From Balanoglossus misakiensis (lineage: Eukaryota > Hemichordata), in assembly GCA_040954595.2 (NCBI GenBank), contig CM082597.2:9672001-9736000 (forward strand): 64,000 nucleotides of DNA. The letters run 5' to 3'. Shown here in pieces: positions 1 through 12,000 of the stretch. Within the stretch, counting starts at the first letter, position 1, and every line of letters begins with the position of its first letter. A model generated the notes under the pieces. That model worked only from the letters and a program-made list of their open reading frames with translations, was not told where the DNA came from and searched no databases. The translations under genes were made by a program, and so were the position numbers.

Positions 1-24
1 TAGAGTCACTCAAGGACCATTTAG
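1..24 (+). CDS. DRC12: DRC12 exon (left edge, partial)
   Basis: Only 24 coding bases are inside the window: frame 3 reads ESLKDHL, then a lone G before the donor GTATGT at 25. That G plus CA at 2795 makes Ala, giving DHLAYRKEL, which parallels human CCDC153 RDHLALRRDE. Too short to be found by ORF length. Confidence 0.75.
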
Positions 25-3000
25 GTATGTATAGTTTACAGCTCCTTAGTCGCGCAGCAGACATGGATAGGCTTACTGATTTATACGCATGTGTAGGTTC
101 GTACATGTAATATGCTGTACCAAAACCAGAAGTTGTACCTGAGGTCACATGAATGTGAATCCCCATTTTGCAGATTTGTGGAACCTCCGACAAACAAGCA
201 TTAGTTTTGATAATGCAGTGTTCTCCCCAGAGCAATTAAAGCATGATGGCCACCACTCTTTAATTTTGAGAAGACGATAGAACTTAATTAACATAACAAT
301 TGATTATATTGTTATATATTTATTAGTATCAATGCCTTGGTTTTTTGGGGAATACTCTTTATCATTATCGCATAAGGTAGGAAAAAAGACAGTAAACTAA
401 AGATCTGGATGCAAACATGCTTTAGTATGAATTGGGTTGTACACATGTAGATGGAGGCTACATGAGCACTGCAGAGAACACAGGGACTTGCATGTAATTC
501 ACAGACGATATTAGTTTTGAACAAATATACCTGTATATACCTGAGAATATAGCATTGATTACACTTTTTTATCACAAATTTTGGTGTAAATTTGTATTTG
601 ACTTTTATTTCTTAATGACGCTTGGCCTGTCAGACTCAATATGCGTACAATGATGCATGATCTGTATCACTGGTTCCCATTCCTCGACGACGGAACACAC
701 AGCATTGTTGTACATGTATGTACACGGTACGGACCTTGTCGCTGTCAGACCTGGTGGCTTGATATGAATATTTATCTATTTTTATGTCCATATTACATAC
801 ATGTAGCACTGTCAACCTTACCACTGGCATAGCGTACCTTTTATCACACTTGTATCGATACTAGTGTCAAGTATGGCGCTCAAATGGGGCCAAAATTCAA
901 ATCGCAATTTCACTCAACTCAAATCGCAATTTCACACTCAACTCAAATCGCAATTTCACACTCAACTCAAATCGCAATTTCACACTCTACTCAAATCGCA
1001 ATTTCACTCAAATCGCAATTTCACTCAAATCGCAATTTCACTCAACTCAAACCGGGCATACTACCAGGAAACATGTGTTGAAAATGAGAGCAGTTGAAAA
1101 TGAACGTGCGTATCCATAAAATGACTTAGTCAGAATTCCAGTGGTCACTGATCAGGTTCTTAGGGGGTTCGTACTAAATGGTGCTAGTCTACGAATATGG
1201 CTACAGGTACGGAGTTTGTGCGTAACTACGTGTCGGAAATTTTGTCCATGATATTTCGACATTTGGACGTTCCAGATTTTAGAGAAGATGTGGCGTCTAG
1301 GTGTAGGAGTCTTGCCGAACTTTTATCACAGTCAACTTACATGTACATTATGTTGGAATGTGCGATGAGCATGTTGTTCAGGTTGTGATGGAGGCTCAAC
1401 ATGCACTCAAGCAACTTGAGCACGGTGTGTTACATGTCGATGAATCATACCAAGCGCCTTTTTTTGAACCACGGTACAAGAGGCAGGCCTTCCTTGGACG
1501 TACCGGAAGACCAGTTACAGTTCTTAGTTAGAATGGGATTCTTCTCGCTCAAGGTAGCCACCATGTTAAACGTAGGCAAACGAACAATTCGCCGCCGATT
1601 GCGACCCTCTAAGACAACCCAAAAGGATATGGTTAAAATTTTGATGACGCGTTCTGATGTATGCATGACGCGTTCTGACGTAGACACGCTTATCAGATCG
1701 AAGCGCGTGACAACTGAGAAGTAACTTAGGGATACCCATCACATACACACGCATTGAGTGAAATTGCGATTTGAGTCGAGTGAAATTGCGATTTGAGTCG
1801 AGGGAAATTGCGATTTGAGTCGAGTGAAATTGCGATTTGAGTCGAAGGAAATTGCAATTTGAGTCGAGGGAAATTGCGATTTGAGTCGAGTGAAATTGCG
1901 ATTTGAGTTGACCGAAATGCTGTTGACTCTCATGAAATGCTGAATTGTGTTGAGTGAAATTGCGTTTTGAATTTTGGCCCTATTTGAGCGCCATAGTTGA
2001 GCAACACTCTACATGCCAGCCACCATCAACCCCAATTAACTCATTAACTACAACGTTTGAAACAAATGACCCACGATTTCAGACAACCCAAATTTTCATC
2101 TCAGCCACACCTCCTTACAAGAGGAAAATCTAAAATCCTTTGCTCAGTGACTTTGTTGTATTCTTTTGAACTATAAAAAGCACATTTTTCTTAACCTGCT
2201 GAATGACCTCAAACAAGCACTAAGCCCTAAATATAGTATTACAATATTATAAAGTTCCTGCATAAGGACATCTGCTGACGCTAATGTCTTAGTGCATACT
2301 TTGCTATGTTTTTGTGATAAGCTTATATTTTACAAAATATCCACAAAGTTTTTCTGACAATTTTACATGTATAAGCCAGTACTCATTTGGCCAGCCACCT
2401 GAAGTTGTTTAAATTGCACAGTCTCCTACTGTCACATGTACTTCCAGCAACATGTCAGCAACTGGGCCATTCCATTTGATGAATGTGTTTCAAATAGACG
2501 ACAGACAGACTAATTTCATTCTGAAACAGATTATAAAGTCTAAATTTACTTAATATAATCTGATACGATGAATTCATTTATATCATTGAAAAATAGCCTC
2601 CATGAGTATGATTGAATTTTAGTAAGGTTTATTGTACTCCCCTTGTAAAAAGTTAAACTCAGAATATAATAATAGTACAAAGATCTGCTCTATTTCTAGT
2701 GCATGTAACAGCTAATTGTATTGTGAATACATGTATCAACCAACAACCAAGTGAAATTGGAGGTACCTGAAATTTCTTGTTGATATATTTTCAGCATATC
2801 GTAAAGAATTGTCCAGGAGATCCCAGGCTGCTAGTGACGAATGGAAGGCACGTATGAAAGCTGCTCAAGATGACCTTCAAACACATCATGTGGACCAAAA
2901 ATCGATCACATCAGGTAACATTAATCACATCTTTCTTAGTGCTGGGCTGGTTTGTACAATGAAACTGAATTGGTGCTCTTACATGTATTGTGTAAACTTT

Positions 3001-6000
3001 CTACATGTATGGTAGCATTTGGTGTTTGCAGATTTTTGCATATTACAAAGTAAGTCCAAACCTGATGCCATTTTGGAAGAAGTAACATGTTATGAGTGGA
3101 CATTTCCAAGTTAGTTTTACTGACAAAAAGGAGCAGGTGTGGGACCGCCATCCCATAATACGGCCCAAATTTAATCCCCAAACAACAGTTATGTTATGTC
3201 GCCTTAGATTTATGTCCAGACGACTGATGTGGACGTGGTAATAAATACTACAGATTATATTGCTTCCTGCTGTTCCACTGCATTTATTTACTAAGTAGTA
3301 ATTTTATGTAACTCTCTTTTATTTGTATTTATAAACTTTTTATTCGAGTCGTGAAAAAGAAAGATTCCATATCACATCACTGTCAAAATTACAACATGAT
3401 CAATGCTTCAGTGTAAGTTACAAATCATGGTTGTGGACCAGTTAGATATTTTCCCCATTTCTTTATATGTGATTATCTAGTCTGTTTTTAGGTCCCATTG
3501 GTATGTACCATGGGACCTTATGGAATCAGTTGCGTCTGTATGTATGGATGGATGGATGGATGGATGTCCGTCCACATCAATAACTTGAAAACGGCTGCGC
3601 GTATAACCTCGATATTTAGTGTGTAGATGCATGTTGGGCTGTAGATTTGAGTCAAAAATATGCAAATTAGCTGGGGAAAACCTTAATTTGGTCAAAACTC
3701 AGAAACTCAACAACCACTGGTCATATTGATTTGAAAATTGGCTTGTATGTATCTTATGTCTACAGCACCTCAAACAGTCCTGTATGTTTTGAGCTAATAT
3801 TATCAATTTTCTATTTTTTTATGCATTTTTTATGTATTTTTCCATATTATTGGCAAAAAAATCTTCATTTCTGAAAGTGATAGGCCTACTTCTTTGAAAT
3901 TTAGTACGAAGCTTCCTATAAGTTGTCTTCGTAACCATAGTTTTGTTCAAATTGTTGCAAAATTTGCATATTTATAATTTTGAGCAATATTTGCCATTTT
4001 TGGTCAAAATTTTTTAGGGGCCCAAGCACCTGAGGGCGCTTGGGCCCCTTCTGAGACTGTTATTGCTGGACTTTTTCTTCTTTCTTCTTGAGTCGTTTTT
4101 TCGGCCACGTTTTTCTCAAAAACCCCTGCACCTGCGCTTATGAAACTTGGCACGGTGTTTGGGGCCCATGAGTACTGGTGCACCTGCCCTTTGAATTTGT
4201 AATTAGTCACGTGACTTGGTGGCTATAATCAAAAGAACTTTCCAAATTGACCTAATTTGCATGTTAATGGGGGCATGTACATTCTTTTCGCGATTTTTGC
4301 AGACCATGTGGCCAAAATCCTCTGTGCGAAATATCAAGGTCCTAGGCCACGTCGATTTTGAGAAGAAGATTTTGTAATATTTTTCGCATTTTTTTGTGGG
4401 CTGAGGACGAACACTGGGGCATCGGACTTTGACCGTCATTCGGTAATGTTGTGGCGGTCTCATTAGCAAGGTACTCATTTCTGCCGGGTTACAGTACTCC
4501 TTGGAAAATCGGCTGAAATACGTAAACAGACCAGTGATTATTTTCCACGGAATGAGTTTTGGGACAACACATTATCGGAGTTCAGGCTGTGTTAGGGCGT
4601 TTTATTGAATTGCGCTGAGTTTGTTAGCTGTTGCCGTTCAAATGTTTCTATCCAGAACTGGCTACACGGGTCAACAATGCGGAAGCGGACTTTGACCCTC
4701 ACTCGCTAATGTCTGGTTTCATTTGCATGGTAGTCACTTGTAGTGGGTAGTAGTTCGGAAAATTGGCTGAAATACGATGAACCAAATAGGAATCCAAAAT
4801 TTTGGCCCAATTTCGGGGTAACCTGAGCTGACCTTTGAAGTACTTACTGTATCTTGGCATCCACAACAGGTACAGCATTAACATTTTATGGTATGGATTG
4901 GTCATGATTCTCGTATTTGTTGGTGAACTGTCATCTACTTTCACATACTTCAACAAATAGAGCGTATACAACCTCATGTTTTGGCATTTGATGTGAAAGA
5001 ACACAATGGAGTTTTTGAGTGTATTTTGTGTATTAGGCGCATTGCTAATTGAACGCAAACAAATACACATAGAAGTTCACTTTTGGCTGTTGTGTTTGTA
5101 CTTGTAGAAGGGCTTTCTCACGTGCAATGATTAGGGCGCCCTTTTCGGGATTATAAAAGTTGGCAAACATTTCTTATCAGCGACTCAAATAGTTTTGCAT
5201 TCACATGTGTATAAAAGGGACGGGATCACCGCACTCAATGCGTCCACAGCAGAGTGGCTAAAGGTCACAATGGCGGATTCAGTGATGTGTTTACTGTATA
5301 TGTAGCTCTGGACTTATACCCAAACAGCGTATACCGTAATCTATCCTTCGGTTCGACCAGGAAAAAATAATTATTCTTTACAAAAAGATGAAACAATGGG
5401 GGTAAAAATGAGTCAAAGTGCCAGAACGACCCCCTCGGACATTTATGCAAATTAGGTTCAAATAGGCTTCATGGTGCGATTGAAAATCAAGGACACATTT
5501 CGCCACTTGTCCCATTTGTTGTTCCACATCAAATAAATGGAAGATCCGAGAAAATCCACACTTTTCCAGTTTTTGTACAGTCATCCTATAAGTATAAGCG
5601 CTTCTACGGTACCGCCTGTGAGTCTTACAGCTTTGAAACCAGTGCGTAATATACTAGTAGCATGACTCCATGCTAGTAGTAAAAGCATACAGGGATGTGG
5701 GAACGCTTTGAGTTGGTCCCTTGGGACAAAGACGTTTTTAATTTATTCACGCACAGGGATGCATTTTTAGCCAGACAATGGCAAGACCTAGTTGCCTAGC
5801 AATTATCACCATGAACTTTGCTACAAGTTTCACTACCACTTCCACTGGGCGTCTCAATTTTTTCAGCAGAGCCCCAGCTGCAGTAAGTTCCGACTACCTC
5901 AAGGCTTTGCCTGTAGGTTTTGGGGCTCCTCATTTTACTGATGACCATCAGCAACAAGGCAAATTGACCGTTGACTAAGCAAGGTGCTAAACATCGCTCT

Positions 6001-9000
6001 TTTCAGAGGGGTAATTTTACATGCAAGCTCATTAGAAACTGCCACTTGTATCCCCTCAAACCGCGTCGGCAGAGTGCGTTTAGATCGGCGTTTAGTGCGG
6101 TGTTTCTGTTCACACGTGATTTGAATCGCTGTTTAGTGCGGCGCCCCGACCCAGGTCCCACCCCTCAACACCGTCACAAAAAAAGAGCGGCGCAGGGCCG
6201 CTCTCACCTTTTCACACGTGGCACTTACAAATTAACGCCGCCCTAGCACCGCCGCTGGGGCGGCGTTGACGGCACGTGAGAAAGGCACTTAGGACATCCA
6301 TTTTGGGTGGTTGCCTAATTCCCCATATCTCCACATCCATCTAGCAAATACAGTACAACACTGAATGGAGTCTAATGGTTATTATTATCTCTTTGCTTGG
6401 GCCCCTTCAATGCTGCTTGCATCTTTAATTTTTTCTCTAAAACCGCATGCCAGATTGCTTTGCAATTTGGTAGGCATGTTCCCAGGGGTAACCCAAGTAA
6501 TGTTGCTAAAACAATTCTGATATTTGCATAAATATGTTGTTGGGGAAATTTTTTCCAATTTCTGTCAAAAATTGTTTTCTCTGAAACTGCGTGTCACATT
6601 GCATTGAATTTTGCCAGGCATGTTTCTTATAGTGATTAAAGTAAGATATTATACAATTTTGGTGATATTTGCATATCTTTTTTGTTGCCACTTTTGAACA
6701 AATATTTTCTTTATAACTGCTTTGAAATTTGTTTTTCTCTGATTGCTTTGAAATTTAGGATACAATTTCATAACACATACACGTGCAACTTTTATTCAAT
6801 TCTGATATCAGAAATATTCAATATTTAGCGAGTTTTTTTTTTTGTAAGTTTCTTTGTTTTTGGTTAGCAAATCTTCTCCTAAACCAATTCTCCAGTTGTT
6901 TTGAAAGTTACTGTTTACAAGGAGTTGTTACCCCCAACTTAGACATGTTTACATAGGTGTTACATGTACAGAGACCACCAGCTATTAAATTTTTAATTAC
7001 CAGTGGCAGGTCAGTGAGCGTCTTTGTCTGTGCAGTGTTAAAGCCAGCTTTTCCAAACTTGGGGACATTATGTCTCCTTACTCCAAATTTTGTGGGTCAA
7101 AATATTTTTTTTTTTTTTTGGGGGGGGGGGACATTGCAAAAATAAACAAATGATGAAGATGCAAACAAACAAACAAATAAATAAATAAACAAAAAAGAAA
7201 TAAATAGAGATGAATAGAACAAAAGGAAAAAATAAGTAGAGTTATGAAGATAACATTTCATACAATGGTGTCCCGGGGGTAAGCCTGTGACAGCACAAGG
7301 CCTTCGCAGTAGCCCATTCAAACAACGCTTTTGGGGTCAACGATCCGATCGACAATAACACCGTTTTGACATCCGGGACGTGTGCAGCCAGCACGCTGAT
7401 TTCCGTCTTGCCTTACTGCTGGTCAAGTTGGTCTTTCGATAAAAAATGACAGCGGTCGCATGATCACATAGCCGATACAGCAAATGTATCAGCAGGAAAT
7501 CTTTCAGCGAGATATTCTGAATAAAATCGCGAAGTGCTTCGTAGCTGTGGCTACGAATTCATGCATACTGTCGCGTCGCATGATCTTTGCTAGACCTTTC
7601 GCGGCCGGTACGGCGTTCCGCGGCGGACTCGAAATACGTAACAAGCGATCCATATGTTCGAAATAATAGTTTCCAGGGCCGAATAAAACGAAAACCATCG
7701 TACTTCATGCACTTCTCTGTTTCGAATTTCCCTGTCTTTCCTTGATTTTCGCTTCTGTCGGAACACGTCCTTCACTTATCACTTCCGGAATGTTCGACAG
7801 CTTATCATACTCCGGCATATATAATAAGGTTCTAGCATAGAAAATATGTTGTAGCACTAGGAATGCGTAACGAAGCAAATATAAAACTCTCCTACATTAA
7901 TATGTAAAACGAAAATGTAATGGCAATGCAACAAATAGTTATAATCACATGACTTCCTTAAACCTGTATAGTAATCGGTCTAACGATATACTTCCTATAG
8001 TATTAAAATGTCGATTAAATGACGATTGTACATTATTACTTAACTTGTAAGTCGTAGTTTATCTCCAAAAATAATATTTAGATCATACAGCTGAAACGTA
8101 TTCTGGCGAATTGGTTACACGAATACCTGTTAAATAAACTGAGATGTTACCTTACTATTTTTTACTCCATTAGCTGTAACTTGGACCTTCTTTTTCAGTA
8201 TATGCTTGAATCTGGAATCATTTTTCATTCTCTTTTGTATATATTTCTAGTGCTACAACATATTTTCTATGCTAGAACCTTATTATATACATGTATGGCG
8301 GAGTATGATAAGCTGTCGAACATTCATTTGGCGGCCATATTTGATTTATGCAGAATATAAAGTGCAAATGAAAACAAAATATTTTCAAAATGTTCCAAAT
8401 GTCATAGAGATAATTTTGAATTAAAAAACACTAAAATAGCTTACTAAGTATCAGATATACTGCCCAAATATGTGTTTTTAGGAATACTGTCCGCCATATT
8501 GATTTTATGCAATCATGAAAACTGCCCATGTCAAATATTATTCCAAAATGTTTCTTCATCAACATGAAATAGTTTTAAACTTTAAAATCATGGAAAAAAA
8601 TGTTTATTTCTTGATATTTGCCCCAAAAATCTCCAATATTAAATTTATGCAAATTAGACATATTTCCACAAGGTGGATTCGGGTGCATTTTTAATATCTT
8701 GTTCAAGACACCTCACCAAAATGCATTGTGAAGAAAAAAATTATGTTGCAATTTGTGGTGAGTCCAGCCCTATATTGACTAGAGTATTATGCCACTTTTG
8801 AACAAATATTGTCTGTGAAACTGCTTGTTGGATTGCTTTGAAATTTGTTTCTTCTCCGATTGCTTTGGAATTCAGGATACAATTTCATAACGCATATATG
8901 TGCAGCTTTTATTCAATTCTGATATCAGAAATATTCAATATTGAGCGAGTTTTTTATAAGTTCTTTGTGTTTCGTTAGCTAATCTTCTCCTAAACCAATT

Positions 9001-12000
9001 CTCCAGTTGTTTTGAAAGTTACTGTTTACAAGGAGTTGTTACCCCCAACTTAGACATGTTTACAAAACTTTAATTGGCCAGCTGTTGCAGAGACCACCAG
9101 CTATTAAATTTTTAATTACCAGTGGCAGGTCAGTGAGCGTCTGTGTGTGTCTGTCTGTTCCAGGGCTGACTGGAAGAAGTTGCTTCTAATATGTGTTTGT
9201 ACAGACAATTTTTGGTCAATTTTTGTTCTAGCACCACTTGTAAGACTGCCATGACACATGACAGTTTATTGGGCATGTTCCTTGTTAATTTTTTTACATT
9301 CCATAATTCTATATGGTTAAATCTGATTGCAATGTCACCTGTAATTTTTATTCTGGTGTATCCCTATTTCCGCGTAATCCTCAAATGGGACCACAGTGTC
9401 CTTGACGCTATTTTTTCTATTTGCAATGAAAAATTCTGTCTTCTGTGTATCTGCTGAACATAATTTATAAAGTGAGCAAAGTTAAGCTCCTTTTTATTAC
9501 ATCTCACAATATAAAGATATCTCTTTGCAACTAGAATAAGAAAATTTGAAAGCTTGGGTATTTGTGAATTTCCGAGCAATACCGTTTCTGGGTTTAACAG
9601 AGGCCAGATGCCCAGCCCCCTTCCAAGTGTATCACAGAACGTTTTCCAAAATCTATTAACATGTCTACAGTGAAAAAACAGATTAATCGTTTCCTCCCCG
9701 TCTGCACAAAAAGTGCAGGCGCTCAAAGGAGCTCTTGGGGGTGTCATTTTGTTAAGCATAACATTTGTTACAAGGATATTATATGACAGCTTCCACTGGA
9801 ATTCACGTAGTTTTGTGTCCAATGTTAATTGAAATGGTGCCTGATAAATGTACCAGAACGATGGTGAACATCAACAAGAACATACAAATGTATATCAGAA
9901 AGCCCGCAAGCTCACCCCGCGGACCCGTCAAACAACAACTTGTAAAAACCAACACAGTTTATAAGCTGAAGGCAAAAACCGCCATATAGTGTTATCACGC
10001 CAGCCTAGGACACAATAGCTTTGGTGTACTTTCAAGAAGTTTGGTCAAGTCCTACCTAGAAGACTGTCACTGAAAAGGTACAGTTTACCGTTGGCAAAAC
10101 GTGGTCGTTTACCCTGCTTGTAAACTTCCTCCATCACTGGTTGCAGTTGACGTTTGCACTTGTAGTCCGCTGGGCAGTAGTCTTGGATGATGAACAGTCT
10201 CTCAAGGTGTGTCTGGCTCTACGCAGTATTTCCAATCGATCTGATCGTCGAAAGAACTTCACTGTGATGTGGGGTGGAGGTCGACCTCCACTAGCAGCGG
10301 TGCCATTAGCAGGGGCCACTCGATGGGCGTTTTCAATCTTCGTAGTTGGGTCATCGATTTCGAATTTCGAAGCGAGAATCTTCGAAACTAACTCCATGCA
10401 TCGCTCATTGTCCGACACCTCAATGCCACCAATTCGTAGTTTGAAACTTCATGAATATCTAAAAAGCCAGGGTCTATTCTGTTTGTGCTGCGAGTTGCGC
10501 TTCAAGTCTGTTACGCGCCTATCTGTGGCCATGCCGTTGTTGCGCAATTCCTCCCTCTCAGCGTCTGCGTGGTTCAAGGCTTCCTCAAAATCGGCGTGTT
10601 TTTGCTCGACTTTTCTCAATCGTTCGTTCAGGGCTTCATTTCCAGCAGTTGTTTCTCACCTGTTTTTACTAGAGCTCTCAGATTTTCTGTGACAAATTTT
10701 TTGAACTGTGAATCTGAGGCTGCAGTGTCTTCCTTATCCTTTTTCCGCTGGTCGAGGGGGCCCAATTAGGGGAATGCTCCGTTGCACTTGCGCTGTTGTC
10801 ATTATGGTGGGTGACTTCTGCTGACCGCATGGTTTTACTGTTTTCGGTGCTTTCCCTTTGTGCTGCGGCATATTTGGTAACTGACCTTCTCATTGGGTAC
10901 CGTGAGTTCTTAGATGGCTTTTAACACATATTTTGTTGTCTGAACTGTGTTTTCAAGGGAAAAATTTAGATGTGCCCACGGAGCTCGCCCGTCAGAGAAT
11001 CACTTCACATGTCTGTAACACTTTTTGAAAAGTCCAACTGTATGATTTCAATTTCTGCTTTGCACATTAACTTGGGCCCCGCCAATGCTGCTTGCAGCTT
11101 TAACTTTATATTTGTTTCTCCTCTGTGAAGACTAAGTTAACACTCATGAAATTTGTTACAGATATGACAAGACAATATAAAACAATGCAAACAGAGATGG
11201 GACTTCGAATACACCAACTTGAGGGGGAATTACAAAGAGTCAAAATCCAACTTGGTAAGTTAACTAAAAGCTGAATGGAATCATTCAGGGTCTTCACACA
11301 TACACATGATTGTGCAGTACTTTTTAGGTCCCATCTGTATAGGTATATATACCATGGGACCTTATGGGATAGGTTGCGTCTGTATGTATGCATGGATGTA
11401 TGGATGGATGCATGTCTGTATGTCCGTCCACATCAAAAACTTGAAAACCGCTGCGCGTATCACCTCAATATTTGGTGTGCAGATGCAGGCTGGGCTGTAG
11501 ATGGGAGTTTGTTCAAATGAAGTTGTCATTGCCAAAAATATGCAAATTAGCTAGAAAAATGTGAATTTGGTCAAAACTCAGTAACTCAAGAACTACTGGT
11601 CAGATTGCTTTGCAAAGTGGTGTGTATTTACTTTATTGAGTTGTTTTAATTAGGCAGGAACCCCTCTTGAGATTTTTTTATACACAGCAAATTCCTGCAT
11701 GATTATATATCTGGCTAACTTTTAAAGAGGCCAGCTGTTCTATTTAGTGTATGTACAGTACTAAGCCATTGGCAGCTTATGGGTCAGTCAGTGCTTGCCC
11801 ATTGATCTCTCGCTGTGTGTGTGTCTGTCTGTCTGTATATGGCCATGTACTCCGGTGTAGACTTTTTCTTGTGTAATCCCTCAATGGGACCACTGTGTCC
11901 TTGACGCGATTTTTTCAAAGCTTGGTTAAAGGCCGACTTTCGTCTTATGTGCATGTGCGTAATTTCGTGTGTACAAACATTACATCCAATGCAAATGTTC

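Larger units (their letters stand above)
872..1995. mobile_element. Non-autonomous DNA transposon with subterminal 22-bp arrays
   Basis: Termini form inverted repeats of about 45 bp beginning TATGGCGCTCAAAT, at 872 and in reverse complement ending at 1995. Just inside each end is a tandem array in opposite orientations: seven AAATCGCAATTTCAC units at ~897-1050, and seven (plus a degenerate eighth) GAAATTGCGATTTGAG units at ~1755-1970. Between them lies a broken ORF pair. The TA at each edge could be a TA target duplication, which would suggest a Tc1/mariner-like insertion; this is inference. Inserted in DRC12 intron 1. Confidence 0.8.

Noticed and set aside
893-1050. CRISPR-like array
   Set aside because: Units are contiguous tandem repeats with only 2-9-bp gaps, no unique spacers, and a eukaryotic intron context.
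4699-5070. 123-residue - strand frame in DRC12 intron 2
   Set aside because: Falls in a diverged dispersed repeat; no conserved motif.
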